Positions 53,447 to 63,600 of a stretch of DNA of 64,000 nt are shown piece by piece. The stretch is taken from contig CACGBZ010000002.1 in assembly GCA_902571425.1 (NCBI GenBank), positions 124,001 to 188,000 of the forward strand. The letters run 5' to 3'. Numbering within the stretch: the stretch's first letter is position 1; each line of letters opens with the position of its first letter. The notes under the pieces were generated by a model. The model saw only the letters and a list, made by a program, of their open reading frames with translations, did not search any database and was not told the DNA's origin. The DNA comes from an uncultured Pelagibacteraceae bacterium. GTDB taxonomy: Bacteria; Pseudomonadota; Alphaproteobacteria; Pelagibacterales; Pelagibacteraceae. Position numbers and translations under genes: made by a program.

Positions 53447-54826
53447 ATGAAAAGTTGGAAAAAAAATAGTTGGAGAAAATATTCTGTAAAACATATTCCA
53501 GAATATCCAGATAAAAAAGAACTGGATAATGTTTTGGATAAGATAGGAACATTTCCTCCATTAGTATTTGCTGGAGAAACAAGACATCTTAAAACTCAAT
53601 TAGCTGATGTGGTTGATGGGAAAGCCTTTTTGCTTCAAGGTGGAGATTGTGCTGAGAGTTTTGCAGAATTTAATCCAGATAACATAAGAGATACATTTAA
53701 ACTAATGTTGCAAATGTCATTAGTTTTAACATACTCAGCTTCATTACCAGTAGTAAAAGTAGGAAGAATAGCTGGTCAATTTTCAAAACCTAGAAGTGCA
53801 CCAACTGAAACAAAAGATGGAGTAGAGCTTCCGAGTTATTTAGGTGACAACATAAATGCTATGGAATTTACTGAAAAAGCTAGAGTTCCAGATCCTAAAA
53901 GATTATTCAAAGCATACTCACAATCGGCTGCAACTTTAAACTTAATCAGAGCATTTTGTCATGGAGGTTTTGCAGATCTTAAGAATGTACATAATTGGAA
54001 TTTAGGATTTATCAAAAATTCACCAGAATTAAAAAGATTTAAAGAATTAGAAGATAATATTGCAAATGCATTAGCTTTTATGGATGCATGTGGAATTACC
54101 TCAGAATTTAATAGAAGATTAAAAACGGTTAATTTTTGGACTTCACATGAAGCTTTATTACTTCCATTTGAAGAGACTATGACCAGAGTGGATTCTACTA
54201 CTGGAGAAAATCATGACACATCCGCTCACTTTGTTTGGATTGGAGACAGAACAAGACAATTAGATGGTGGTCATGTTGAATTTTGTAGAGGTATAGAAAA
54301 TCCAATAGGAATTAAATGTGGACCAACCTTAAAGGCCGATGATTTAATTGATCTTTGTAATAGAATAAACCCAAAGAATGAAAAAGGTAAAATCACACTA
54401 ATATCAAGATTTGGTGCAGATAATGTTTCAAAATTTTTACCAAAATTAATTAGGGCAATAAAAAAAGAAGGTTTAAATGTAATTTGGTCATGTGATCCTT
54501 GTCATGGAAATACAGTAAAAGCTGCGACAGGATTTAAAACAAGACCATTTAACAGTGTTTTAAAAGAGGTTAAAAATGTTTTTGCATGCCACCAAAGTGA
54601 AGGAAGTTACGCAGGTGGTCTTCATATAGAACTGACAGGTCAAAATGTAACCGAATGTATTGGTGGAGCACAAAAGATATCAGAAAAAGATTTATCATCA
54701 AGATATCACACGCATTGTGACCCAAGACTAAATGCAAACCAAGCTTTAGAATTAGCTTTCTTGATTTCAGATGAGATAAAAAAGAATAGCTCTTATTCTA
54801 AAAATGCAGATAGAGCGGCATCTTAA
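53447..54826 (+). CDS. Class II 3-deoxy-7-phosphoheptulonate synthase
   Basis: 459 residues from ATG 53447; a TTG six bases upstream is in frame but adds nothing. AroA-II (plant-like) type: SWKKNSWRKYSVKHIPEYPD, FLLQGGDCAESFAEFN, KVGRIAGQFSKPRSAPTE, and DPCHGNTVKAATGFKTRPF are hallmark stretches. Joins PEP and erythrose-4-phosphate, the entry to aromatic amino acid synthesis. Confidence 0.95.
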   Translation: MKSWKKNSWRKYSVKHIPEYPDKKELDNVLDKIGTFPPLVFAGETRHLKTQLADVVDGKAFLLQGGDCAESFAEFNPDNIRDTFKLMLQMSLVLTYSASLPVVKVGRIAGQFSKPRSAPTETKDGVELPSYLGDNINAMEFTEKARVPDPKRLFKAYSQSAATLNLIRAFCHGGFADLKNVHNWNLGFIKNSPELKRFKELEDNIANALAFMDACGITSEFNRRLKTVNFWTSHEALLLPFEETMTRVDSTTGENHDTSAHFVWIGDRTRQLDGGHVEFCRGIENPIGIKCGPTLKADDLIDLCNRINPKNEKGKITLISRFGADNVSKFLPKLIRAIKKEGLNVIWSCDPCHGNTVKAATGFKTRPFNSVLKEVKNVFACHQSEGSYAGGLHIELTGQNVTECIGGAQKISEKDLSSRYHTHCDPRLNANQALELAFLISDEIKKNSSYSKNADRAAS

Positions 54827-54864
54827 GACATTGTAAAATTTTAAATATTTAATACTTTTGAAAC

Positions 54865-55602
54865 ATGAACGCCTCAGAAAAAGTAAATTTTATTTCTAAT
54901 TGGATTAAAGATTATGTAAATAATATGCCAAGAACGGCTGAGTCATTAGTTATTGGAATTTCTGGAGGAATAGATTCGTCAGTTTCTAGCACATTAAGCG
55001 CAATGACAGGTTTAAAAACTATTGTTTTGTCAATGCCAATCAAACAGAAATCACATCAACATGATTTAAGTTTAAAGCATCAAGAGTGGTTAGTTAATAA
55101 TTTTAAAAATGTTGAAGCACATACTATTAATTTAGATGAGTTATTTTTAGCTTTTAGTTCTAGTTTATCAAATTTTGATAACGAACATGGGATGGCGAAC
55201 TCTAGAGCTAGATTGAGAATGACAACGCTTTATCAAGTTGCTGCAGCGAATAAAGGGATAGTAGTTGGAACTGGAAATAAAGTTGAAGATTTTGGTGTTG
55301 GGTTTTACACAAAATACGGAGATGGTGGTGTAGATATATCTCCTATAGCTGATTGTAACAAAACTGAAGTTTGGGAACTTGGAAAAGAGCTTAGAATTTT
55401 AAAAGAAATTATAGATGCGGCCCCTACGGATGGTTTATGGGACGATGGAAGAACTGATGAAGGTCAACTTGGACTAAAATATGAGGAATTAGAAGAAGCT
55501 ATGGATAATCCTAATTCAGCTAATCGAGCTAAATACGAAACTATAAGAAAACAAAATTTGCATAAAATGGAGCCAATTCCTGTATGCAAAATTCCAAATT
55601 AA
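54865..55602 (+). CDS. nadE: NAD synthetase, ammonia-dependent
   Basis: 245 residues. P-loop VIGISGGIDSSVSSTLSA; GTGNKVEDFGVGFYTKYGDG and ISPIADCNKTEVWELGKEL complete the active site. Length shows no glutaminase domain, so it uses ammonia. Converts deamido-NAD to NAD. A small terminator follows at 55605. Confidence 0.95.
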   Translation: MNASEKVNFISNWIKDYVNNMPRTAESLVIGISGGIDSSVSSTLSAMTGLKTIVLSMPIKQKSHQHDLSLKHQEWLVNNFKNVEAHTINLDELFLAFSSSLSNFDNEHGMANSRARLRMTTLYQVAAANKGIVVGTGNKVEDFGVGFYTKYGDGGVDISPIADCNKTEVWELGKELRILKEIIDAAPTDGLWDDGRTDEGQLGLKYEELEEAMDNPNSANRAKYETIRKQNLHKMEPIPVCKIPN

Positions 55603-55604
55603 TC

Positions 55605-55629
55605 AAATAGATTCACAAATCTATTTTTT
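55605..55629 (+). terminator. Intrinsic terminator after nadE
   Basis: A 9-bp stem (AAATAGATT at 55605-55613 with AATCTATTT at 55618-55626), 4-base loop and a T-run to 55629. Weak A/T-rich stem but proper form and position, 3 bases after the nadE stop. Confidence 0.6.
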
Positions 55630-55647
55630 AAGTATATTCCTAAAATA

Positions 55648-57003
55648 ATGAGTAAAGATATTTTTTTAACAAACAATCTAACAAATAAAAAAGAGAAGTT
55701 TGTTCCACTTGATAAAAATAACATTAGAATGTATGTGTGTGGTCCAACAGTTTATGATGATCCCCATATTGGGAATGCGAGACCAATAGTTGTATTTGAT
55801 ATTCTATTTAAAATTTTTAAAAAAAATTATCCTAAAGTTACTTATGTACGAAATATTACAGATGTAGATGATAAAATTATTAAATCTTCAAAAGAAAATA
55901 ACATTTCAATTTCAGAATTAACAAGCAAAGTAACTGAAAGTTTTAGTAAAGATTGTCATTACTTAAATTGTGAGGAGCCAACCCATCAACCTAAAGCAAC
56001 AGAAAATATAGATTTGATGATTGAAATGATTTCTGAATTAATAAAAAAAGAATTTGCTTATGAAAATAATAAGCATGTTTATTTTGAGGTTAAAAAATTC
56101 AAGGATTATGGTCAACTCTCAAATAAAAAATTAGATGAACTTATTGCTGGATCAAGAGTAGAAGTCAGTGAAAATAAAAAAAATTCAGAAGATTTTGTTT
56201 TATGGAAACCTTCAGAATCTGATGAACCATCATGGGAGTCTCCATGGGGAAAAGGAAGGCCAGGATGGCATCTCGAGTGTTCAGCAATGTCAAAGAAATT
56301 TTTAGGAGATGAGTTTGATGTTCATGGAGGTGGTATAGATTTGTTATTTCCTCATCATGAAAATGAAATAGCTCAATCAATATGTGCTAATGATACAAAA
56401 ATATTTGCAAAATTTTGGATGCATAATGCATTCATCACTATGTCTAATGAAAAGATGGCCAAGTCTCAGGGAAATATTTTAAAAATAAAAGATTTTAGAA
56501 ATAAGATTAGCGGCCAAGTTTTAAGATTAGCTTTACTAAGCGCAAATTATAAACAACCATTAGATTGGAGTGATAAACTTCTGGACGATTGTCAAAACAC
56601 GATAAATAAATGGTACAATTCATATTTAGATATTGAAAATAATTCTAAAGTTTCTGATGAAATTCTTCAGCCACTTTACGATGATTTAAACACACCTGGA
56701 TACATTGCTAATTTACATCAATTATATGACAAAGCTCAAAAAGGTAACAATGAAGATAAATCTTTATTTGTTTCTGCTTGTCAATTTGTAGGACTATTAA
56801 ATGAAAGTAAAGAAAATTGGCTTAAATTTAAAATTAGCAAAGCTTTAATTTCTGAAAAAGAAATTTTACAAAAAATTCAGGAAAGAAATAAGGCCAGAGA
56901 GAACAAAAATTACGAAGAAGCTGATAAAATTAGAAATGAGCTTTTAGACAAAGGTGTTTTAATAGAAGATAAAGATGGTAAAACGACATGGAAATTTAAA
57001 TGA
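55648..57003 (+). CDS. cysS: Cysteinyl-tRNA synthetase
   Basis: 451 residues, class I. CGPTVYDDPHIGNARP carries the HIGH-type motif and first zinc Cys; GWHLECSAMSKKFLG and LFPHHENEIAQS hold the remaining zinc ligands; KMSKS is seen as NEKMAKSQGN. Overlaps cimA by four bases (ATGA), start of the cysS-cimA-DUF1989-trmJ row. Confidence 0.95.
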   Translation: MSKDIFLTNNLTNKKEKFVPLDKNNIRMYVCGPTVYDDPHIGNARPIVVFDILFKIFKKNYPKVTYVRNITDVDDKIIKSSKENNISISELTSKVTESFSKDCHYLNCEEPTHQPKATENIDLMIEMISELIKKEFAYENNKHVYFEVKKFKDYGQLSNKKLDELIAGSRVEVSENKKNSEDFVLWKPSESDEPSWESPWGKGRPGWHLECSAMSKKFLGDEFDVHGGGIDLLFPHHENEIAQSICANDTKIFAKFWMHNAFITMSNEKMAKSQGNILKIKDFRNKISGQVLRLALLSANYKQPLDWSDKLLDDCQNTINKWYNSYLDIENNSKVSDEILQPLYDDLNTPGYIANLHQLYDKAQKGNNEDKSLFVSACQFVGLLNESKENWLKFKISKALISEKEILQKIQERNKARENKNYEEADKIRNELLDKGVLIEDKDGKTTWKFK

Positions 57004-58601
57004 GCAAAGAACAACTTTATATATTTGACACAACACTACGTGATGGCGCACAAACCCAAGGTATAGATTTTTCAATTGATGATAAGGAAAAAATCTCATC
57101 AGCATTAGATAAATTAGGTGTGGATTATGTTGAGGGAGGATGGCCAGGAGCAAATCCAACCGATACTGAGTTTTTCAATAAGGATCATAATTTTAAAACA
57201 ACGAAATTAACTGCATTTGGAATGACTAAAAAATCTGAACATAGTGCAGAAAATGACCCTATGCTCTCATCATTAATTAATTCAAAAAGTACTTCTGTTT
57301 GTTTGTTTGGAAAATCATGGGATTTTCAAGTGGATGTCGCATTAGGAATAAGCAATGAACAGAATTTAATGAATATAAGTGAAAGTACAAAACACATTGT
57401 TAAATCTGGCAAAGAGTTCATGTTTGATGCCGAACATTTTTTCGATGGATATAAAGCTAATCCAGAATATGCAATGTCATGTTTAAAAGCTGCTTTTGAT
57501 AATGGTGCTAGATGGATTGTATTATGTGATACTAACGGTGGTACACTTCCACACGAGATAACAGAAATTGTATCTAAAGTAAGCAAGCAAATTCCAGGAA
57601 AAAATTTAGGAATACATGCTCATAATGATACAGAAAATGCAGTTGCTAATAGTCTTGCAGCTGTCCAAGCAGGTGTTAGACAAGTCCAGGGTACTATCAA
57701 CGGTTTGGGTGAAAGATGTGGAAATGCTAATTTAATGTCATTAATTCCCTCTTTTTTTTTAAAAAAAGATTTTTCAGATAAGTTTGAATTAAGCATCAAA
57801 AGAGAAAATTTAAAAAATTTAACTCAATGCTCGAGATTATTAGATGAGATATTAAATAGAAAACCTAATAAACATTTACCTTATGTTGGAGCTTCTGCTT
57901 TTTCTCACAAGGGTGGTATGCATGTTTCTGCAGTTCAAAAAGATCCAAAAACTTATGAACATATAAATCCAGAAGAAGTTGGAAACTCTAGAAATATAGT
58001 TGTTTCAGATCAATCGGGACAATCAAACATAATGTCGAGATTGAATTCGATAGGAATTAAAGTTGAAAAAAGCGATCCAAAAATTAAAAAACTTTTAGAT
58101 GAAGTGAAAGATCGAGAATTTATTGGTTATAGTTATGATGGTGCCGATGCATCCTTTGAGCTGTTAGCTCGAAGATTAATGGGGGAGATACCAAGATATA
58201 TTTCAATTAATGAATATGATGTTTCGGTAAAGAAAGATAATGCAGGAGAAATAGTTTCATATGCAAAAGCTCAATTAGAAGTAGATGGAGACAAAATTTT
58301 GTGTGAAGGACAAGGAAATGGACCTGTTAATGCTCTAGATAATGCAATTAGAAAGAATGTTAACAAGCTTGCTAAATATTCAGAATATTTGAAAGATTTA
58401 AGACTGGTTGATTACAAAGTTAGAATTTTGAACACTGGTACAGAAGCTGTCACAAGAGTTAGTATTGAAAGTACAGATTCGAAGGGTGTTAATTGGTTTA
58501 CTATTGGAGTATCACCAAATATCATTGATGCATCTTTCAAAGCTCTTGTTGATAGTTTAGATTATAAGTTATTTAAAGATAAAGCTCCTGGAAGTTCTTA
58601 A
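57000..58601 (+). CDS. cimA: Citramalate synthase
   Basis: 533 residues. LeuA-like TIM barrel: LYIFDTTLRDGAQTQGIDFS, GIHAHNDTENAVANSLAAV and GTINGLGERCGNANLMSLI; C-terminal LeuA dimer/regulatory domain after about 400 (GTEAVTRVSIESTDSKG). Sequence pattern (TLRDGAQTQG, long form) fits (R)-citramalate synthase, making 2-oxobutyrate for isoleucine from pyruvate and acetyl-CoA without threonine. 2-Isopropylmalate synthase is less likely. Confidence 0.9.
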   Translation: MSKEQLYIFDTTLRDGAQTQGIDFSIDDKEKISSALDKLGVDYVEGGWPGANPTDTEFFNKDHNFKTTKLTAFGMTKKSEHSAENDPMLSSLINSKSTSVCLFGKSWDFQVDVALGISNEQNLMNISESTKHIVKSGKEFMFDAEHFFDGYKANPEYAMSCLKAAFDNGARWIVLCDTNGGTLPHEITEIVSKVSKQIPGKNLGIHAHNDTENAVANSLAAVQAGVRQVQGTINGLGERCGNANLMSLIPSFFLKKDFSDKFELSIKRENLKNLTQCSRLLDEILNRKPNKHLPYVGASAFSHKGGMHVSAVQKDPKTYEHINPEEVGNSRNIVVSDQSGQSNIMSRLNSIGIKVEKSDPKIKKLLDEVKDREFIGYSYDGADASFELLARRLMGEIPRYISINEYDVSVKKDNAGEIVSYAKAQLEVDGDKILCEGQGNGPVNALDNAIRKNVNKLAKYSEYLKDLRLVDYKVRILNTGTEAVTRVSIESTDSKGVNWFTIGVSPNIIDASFKALVDSLDYKLFKDKAPGSS

Positions 58602-58603
58602 GA

Positions 58604-59467
58604 ATGAAAATAAAAAAATTTTCAGAAAAACCATCTGATCTTAAAAGTAGAGTAGGAGCAAAACCAATAGTTTGTTATCCAAATACCAATATTGAAGAAA
58701 AAAATTTAAAAATCTTACATTCTGCTCGAGAACACTTAGTTAAAAAAGATGAGATAATAATCCCCCCGAGAGATGCAAAAACTTTTGAAGTTAAATTTGG
58801 AGAGTTTTTTAGAGTCGAGAGTGTAGAGGGACCTCAAGTAGGAGATTTAAATTTATTTAATTTAAATAATTTAGATGAAAAATTTTACTCAGGTAAAACA
58901 AGAGCACTTTATGGTACTCATCTTTCAGTAGGAGATAAAATGTTTAGTAGTTTTCCCTATCTTAGATCTTTAGCAACAATTACTTGGGACACTTTAGATT
59001 GGTATGATTATGATAAAGACGGAGGTTCGGTTCATGATGTCATTGGTACTAGATGTGATCCTTATACATCAAAACTTTTGAGCAATAATGATTATCACTA
59101 TTGTTGCCATTCAAATTTAACAAGAGCTTTGGTTAAAGAAAAAAATATTCAATTAGATCATGCAGAAAAAATAGTTCATGATGTATTAAATGTTTTTATG
59201 TTAACTGGATTTACCAATGATACTAAACAATATTTTATGAAAGCAAGTCCTGTAAGACCTGGTGATTACTTAGAGTTTTTTGCTGAAACAGATTTATTAG
59301 GCGCACTTTCTGCTTGTCCAGGTGGTGATTGTGGATCTGAACATTCATCTGATGTTGCAAAATGTTATCCTTTAAAAGTTTCTATTTGGACAATAGATCC
59401 AAAATATTTAAATGATATTAAACCATCAGCTATTTCAAACTATAACAGAAATCATGGCATAGATTAA
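58604..59467 (+). CDS. DUF1989 (urea carboxylase-associated) family protein
   Basis: 287 residues. Hallmarks: IIPPRDAKTFEVKFGEFFRV, EGPQVGDLNLFNL, and the cysteine/histidine cluster SACPGGDCGSEHSSD, likely a metal site. In other bacteria related proteins accompany urea amidolyase and break down guanidine-derived compounds such as carboxyguanidine; others are stand-alone of unknown role. No urea genes are in this window. It lies 2 bases after cimA and overlaps trmJ by one base. Confidence 0.85.
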   Translation: MKIKKFSEKPSDLKSRVGAKPIVCYPNTNIEEKNLKILHSAREHLVKKDEIIIPPRDAKTFEVKFGEFFRVESVEGPQVGDLNLFNLNNLDEKFYSGKTRALYGTHLSVGDKMFSSFPYLRSLATITWDTLDWYDYDKDGGSVHDVIGTRCDPYTSKLLSNNDYHYCCHSNLTRALVKEKNIQLDHAEKIVHDVLNVFMLTGFTNDTKQYFMKASPVRPGDYLEFFAETDLLGALSACPGGDCGSEHSSDVAKCYPLKVSIWTIDPKYLNDIKPSAISNYNRNHGID

Positions 59468-60180
59468 TGTCTGTTAAGAATATTTCTTTCATTTTACACA
59501 AACCTCAACTCTCTGAAAATATTGGAGCGTGTGCAAGAGGAATGAAAAATTTTAATTTTAATAAACTTATTGTTATTGATCCTAAACCAATATTTCCAAA
59601 TGATAAAATTTTAGCAACTTCAGTAGGGGCAAAAAATATAATTAACAAAGCAAAGAATTTTGAAAATTTAGAAAAATCTTTAAAAAATATTGATATTGTA
59701 ATTGCAACATCAGCACGATTTAGAAATAAAAATATTAAACATATTCAGTTAGAAGATTTAAAAAAGATAAATTATAAAAAGAAAATAGCTTTTTTATTTG
59801 GTTCAGAAGCATCTGGTCTATCAAATAATGAGATAAGCTATGCAAATTATACTCTTCAAATCCCGACTAATCCAGATTTTAAATCATTAAATCTATCTCA
59901 CAGCTTAATAATAATTGCTCAATATCTATCAAGCATAATTAATTCAAAAGAATCTTCTTTTAATAAATCAAATAAAGTTAAATCAGCATCTAAAAAAGAC
60001 ATAGTTGCTATTGCAAACCTTTGTATACAGAATCTTGAGGAGATTAATTTTTTTAAATCAAAAGAGAAGAAACCAATAATGCTTGAAAACTTGAGGAATA
60101 TTTTTTATAGGATGGAATTATCAACCAAAGAAACGCGTATTTTATCAGGGGTATTTGCAAGTTTAGGTAAAAAACGTTGA
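59467..60180 (+). CDS. trmJ: tRNA (cytidine/uridine-2'-O-)-methyltransferase
   Basis: 237 residues, SPOUT fold. ISFILHKPQLSENIGACARG is motif 1 with the substrate Arg; AFLFGSEASGLSNNEI is motif 2 and LNLSHSLIIIAQYL motif 3 (the SAM knot). TrmJ/LasT-type enzyme methylating position 32 of tRNAs. Last gene of the cysS row; the rpsD promoter begins right after its stop. Confidence 0.87.
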   Translation: MSVKNISFILHKPQLSENIGACARGMKNFNFNKLIVIDPKPIFPNDKILATSVGAKNIINKAKNFENLEKSLKNIDIVIATSARFRNKNIKHIQLEDLKKINYKKKIAFLFGSEASGLSNNEISYANYTLQIPTNPDFKSLNLSHSLIIIAQYLSSIINSKESSFNKSNKVKSASKKDIVAIANLCIQNLEEINFFKSKEKKPIMLENLRNIFYRMELSTKETRILSGVFASLGKKR

Positions 60181-60208
60181 TTGACAAAATGATGAGTAAG
60201 TTTATAAA
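60181..60208 (+). promoter_or_regulatory. rpsD promoter
   Basis: Perfect -35 TTGACA (60181-60186), 16-base spacer, TATAAA (60203-60208), 12 bases before the ATG. The predicted leader is about 5 bases, leaving no room for a leader-based S4 autoregulatory structure. Confidence 0.65.
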
Positions 60209-60220
60209 GCCCACTATCAA

Positions 60221-60838
60221 ATGACAAAAAGATTAAACTCTAAACATAAAGTAGACAGAAGATTAAAAGTTAACCTTTGGGGAAGACCTAAAAGTCCTTT
60301 TAATACTAGAGCTTATGGACCAGGACAGCATGGTCAAACAAAAACATCAAAGCCATCTGATTATGGAATACAGCTTCAGGCTAAACAAAAATTAAAATCC
60401 TACTATGGTAACATTAACGAGAGACAATTTAGAAATATTTACAAAAAAGCAGTAATGCTAAAGGGTGATACAGGTGAAAATTTAATTGGTCTTTTAGAAA
60501 GAAGATTAGATGCTGTGATTTACAGAGCAAAATTTGCAACAACAATTTTTTCAGCTAGACAACTAATTAATCATGGCCACGTAAAAGTAAATGGTAAAAA
60601 AGTAAATATTGGAAGCTATTTAGTTAGAGAAGAAGATTCAATTGAGATTAGAGATAAATCTAAACAACTTGCAATAATTGATATTGCTCTTGCAAACAAA
60701 GAAAGAGAAACTCCAGAATATATTCAGATGGATGAAAAAAATAAAAAACTTAAGTTTGTTAGGGTTCCAAAATTTGAAGAAGTTCCATATCCAATTGTTA
60801 TGGAGCCTAATTTAGTAATTGAATATTATTCTAGATAA
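60221..60838 (+). CDS. rpsD: 30S ribosomal protein S4
   Basis: 205 residues, standard. The first 45 residues contain [20 protein letters not shown] without zinc cysteines; [20 protein letters not shown] and the S4 RNA-binding domain ([33 protein letters not shown]) follow. Nucleates 16S rRNA folding. Encoded alone with its own promoter, outside a ribosomal protein operon, as in many alphaproteobacteria. Its stop abuts the convergent grxD stop with no bases between. Confidence 0.97.
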   Translation: MTKRLNSKHKVDRRLKVNLWGRPKSPFNTRAYGPGQHGQTKTSKPSDYGIQLQAKQKLKSYYGNINERQFRNIYKKAVMLKGDTGENLIGLLERRLDAVIYRAKFATTIFSARQLINHGHVKVNGKKVNIGSYLVREEDSIEIRDKSKQLAIIDIALANKERETPEYIQMDEKNKKLKFVRVPKFEEVPYPIVMEPNLVIEYYSR

Positions 60839-61177
60839 TTAGCTTTTAGTCTTAAAATTTATATTTTTGCTTTCAAAAAGTTTTGCCAATTCACCGCTTT
60901 CGTACATTTCTTTGACTATATCACACCCACCTATAAATTCATTTTTAATATAAAGTTGAGGAATTGTTGGCCAATCACTAAAAACCTTAATTCCCTCTCT
61001 TAAATTTTGATTTTCTAAAACATTGATACCTTTAAAATTTACTTCAAGGATCTTTAAAATATTTGAAGTAGCCATTGAAAATCCACATTGTGGAGCATCA
61101 GGTGTGCCTTTCATAAACAAACATACTTCGTTGTTTTCAATTTCATTTTTTATTAAATCATTTGTTTGTTGATCCAT
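60839..61177 (-). CDS. grxD: Monothiol glutaredoxin
   Basis: 112 residues. CGFS motif in [34 protein letters not shown] for glutathione and Fe-S binding. Grx4-type carrier of [2Fe-2S] clusters. The partner BolA gene ends one base upstream, the common bolA-grxD pairing for iron-sulfur handling. Confidence 0.95.
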   Translation of the reverse strand: MDQQTNDLIKNEIENNEVCLFMKGTPDAPQCGFSMATSNILKILEVNFKGINVLENQNLREGIKVFSDWPTIPQLYIKNEFIGGCDIVKEMYESGELAKLFESKNINFKTKS

Positions 61178-61408
61178 TTAACTCTCCTTTGTTTTTATTG
61201 CTAATGCGTGAAGTTCATTACCCATTCTACCTTTTAATGAATTGTAAACCATTTTATGTTGCTCAATTTTACTTTTTCCAGAAAATTGAGATGATGTAAC
61301 TGTTGCTGAATAATGATTTCCATCACCTGCTAAATCTTGTATTTCAACAATTGCATCTGGCATTGCTTCTTTTATGAAATTCTCAATTTCTTTTAAATCC
61401 ATTGCCAT
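61178..61408 (-). CDS. BolA family protein
   Basis: 76 residues. LKEIENFIKEAMPDAIVEIQ, SATVTSSQFSGKSKIEQHKM and the C-terminal GNELHALAIKT with the conserved His that coordinates a cluster in the BolA-Grx complex. IbaG/BolA-like rather than full-length BolA. One-base overlap with purL upstream, so the purine operon runs into the iron-sulfur pair. Confidence 0.9.
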   Translation of the reverse strand: MAMDLKEIENFIKEAMPDAIVEIQDLAGDGNHYSATVTSSQFSGKSKIEQHKMVYNSLKGRMGNELHALAIKTKES

Positions 61409-63600
61409 TATTTACTCATATAGTTTGTGAGCCAACTTTTATTAGAAGTTGATAATTCGTCAATTGTAACTTTTGTCTTATCGTTAATATATAGTTCATT
61501 TTCAATAATTTTGCCAAGTTCATCAAAATGGACTGCATTTTTATTCAATATATCTGCTACTTTTTTTAGATCTTTATTGTTTATTTCTATAATATACCTT
61601 CCTTGATCCTCAGCGAACAAGTATTCTATTTCATTAATCAAATATTTAGGTTTTTTAATATTTATTCCTTTATCTCCTTTAATGCACATCTTTACAACAG
61701 CAGTAATTATGCCGCCTAAAGAAACGTCATGTGCACTTTTTATTAATTTATTATCAATCAATTTAAGCAATGTTTCTCCATTATTTTTTTCATTAAATAA
61801 ATTTACTTCTGGTGGCGGTCCATTTTTTTCATCTAAAATAGTTCTTGCAAATAAACTTTGATCAATATGTCCCTCGGTTTTTCCAATTACTAAAACTAAA
61901 TTATCAACTTCTTTAAAATCCATAGTAATCATATTTTTATAATCTTTGATTAACCCAACTCCACCAATTGCAGGCGTAGGTTTTATACCCAGATCTTTCG
62001 TTTGGTTATAGAAAGATACATTTCCAGAAACCACCGGAAACTTTAAATATTCGCTTGCTTCACCAATGCCTTGAACACATTCAACAAACTCACCCATGTT
62101 TTCTTCATTTTCAGGACTACCAAAATTTAAACAATTAGTAATAGCAATTGGTTTAGCACCAACAGATATTAGATTTCTGAAACTTTCACAAACCACTTGT
62201 TTTCCACCCGTTAGAGGATGGGCCCAACAATAAACTGCAGATGAATCTACAGAAGCAGCTACAGCTTTATCCGTTCCATGAACTCTTACAACACCAGCAT
62301 CCCCACCAGGTTTTTGTATTGTATCTCCCATGACTGTATGGTCATACTGTTGCCAAATCCATTCTTTGCTACATATATTTGGATTGGCTAAAATTTTCTT
62401 TAACACATCAATAATTTTTAAATGTTTAATGTCTTCTTTTTTAATTTTATTCTTTTTAGGAAGTTTTGCTTTTTTCCATTTACGATCATACATGGGAGAG
62501 TTTTCAACTAAAGTATTAACTGGAATATCTGCCACTTTTTCTTTATCAAAATAAAGTTCTATTTTTTTTGACTTAGTAGTTTTTCCAATCACAGCAAAAT
62601 CTAAGTTCCATTTATCAAATATTTTTTTTGCTTGTTCTTCTTTGCCGTTTTCTAAAACAATCAACATTCTTTCTTGACTCTCTGAGAGCATAATCTCGTA
62701 AGGTGTCATTTTAGTTTCTCTGCATGGTACTTTGTTTAAATTAATTTCAATTCCAAGGTTCCCTTTAGATGCCATTTCAATACTTGAGGATGTTAAACCA
62801 GCTGCACCCATATCTTGAATAGCTATAATGGAGTCTCCAGCCATTAGCTCTAAACAAGCTTCTAGTAAAAGTTTTTCAGTAAACGGATCTCCAACTTGAA
62901 CTGTTGGTTTTTTTTCCTCAATTTTTTCATCAAAGCTAGCTGAAGCCATACTTGCACCATGTATTCCATCTCTCCCAGTTTTAGATCCAACATAAATAAC
63001 AGGCTTATCTAAGCCGGCTGCTTTAGAGTAAAAAATCTTATCTTTTTTTACTAATCCTAATGTCATAGCATTAACCAAAATATTTCCATTATAAGAGCTA
63101 TCAAAACTTGTTTGGCCAGCAATTGTAGGAACACCCATACAATTTCCATAACCACCTATTCCATGAACAACACCTCTTAATAAATTTTTCGTTTTTTTAT
63201 GTTGCGGTGATCCGAAATGAATAGAGTTTAAGTTAGCTATTGGTCTCGCACCCATTGTAAATACATCTCTCATTATTCCTCCAACACCGGTAGCAGCACC
63301 TTGGTATGGCTCAATAAATGAAGGGTGATTGTGACTTTCTATTTTAAAAACTACAGCATCATTATCCTCAATATCGATAACTCCAGCATTTTCCCCAGGA
63401 CCTTGAATAACCTTCTTTCCTTTAGTAGGTAGTTTTTTTAGGTGTAATCTTGATGATTTATAAGAACAATGTTCATTCCACATTGCAGAAAAAATACCTA
63501 GTTCTGTGATGTTAGGAGTTCTCTTTAATAGTTCACAAATTTTAGCGTATTCATCTTTTTTTAAACCGTGATCAACTGCTACTTGCTCGTTTACAATCAT
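61408..63600 (-). CDS. purL: Phosphoribosylformylglycinamidine synthase subunit PurL
   Basis: 730 residues, the small-PurL form that works with PurQ and Pur[58 protein letters not shown] and [17 protein letters not shown] are the ATP and FGAR sites. Fourth step of purine synthesis. Overlaps purQ by four bases (ATGA). Together with guaC, apt and the phosphoribosyltransferase it makes purines a repeated theme of this window. Confidence 0.96.
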   Translation of the reverse strand: MIVNEQVAVDHGLKKDEYAKICELLKRTPNITELGIFSAMWNEHCSYKSSRLHLKKLPTKGKKVIQGPGENAGVIDIEDNDAVVFKIESHNHPSFIEPYQGAATGVGGIMRDVFTMGARPIANLNSIHFGSPQHKKTKNLLRGVVHGIGGYGNCMGVPTIAGQTSFDSSYNGNILVNAMTLGLVKKDKIFYSKAAGLDKPVIYVGSKTGRDGIHGASMASASFDEKIEEKKPTVQVGDPFTEKLLLEACLELMAGDSIIAIQDMGAAGLTSSSIEMASKGNLGIEINLNKVPCRETKMTPYEIMLSESQERMLIVLENGKEEQAKKIFDKWNLDFAVIGKTTKSKKIELYFDKEKVADIPVNTLVENSPMYDRKWKKAKLPKKNKIKKEDIKHLKIIDVLKKILANPNICSKEWIWQQYDHTVMGDTIQKPGGDAGVVRVHGTDKAVAASVDSSAVYCWAHPLTGGKQVVCESFRNLISVGAKPIAITNCLNFGSPENEENMGEFVECVQGIGEASEYLKFPVVSGNVSFYNQTKDLGIKPTPAIGGVGLIKDYKNMITMDFKEVDNLVLVIGKTEGHIDQSLFARTILDEKNGPPPEVNLFNEKNNGETLLKLIDNKLIKSAHDVSLGGIITAVVKMCIKGDKGINIKKPKYLINEIEYLFAEDQGRYIIEINNKDLKKVADILNKNAVHFDELGKIIENELYINDKTKVTIDELSTSNKSWLTNYMSK

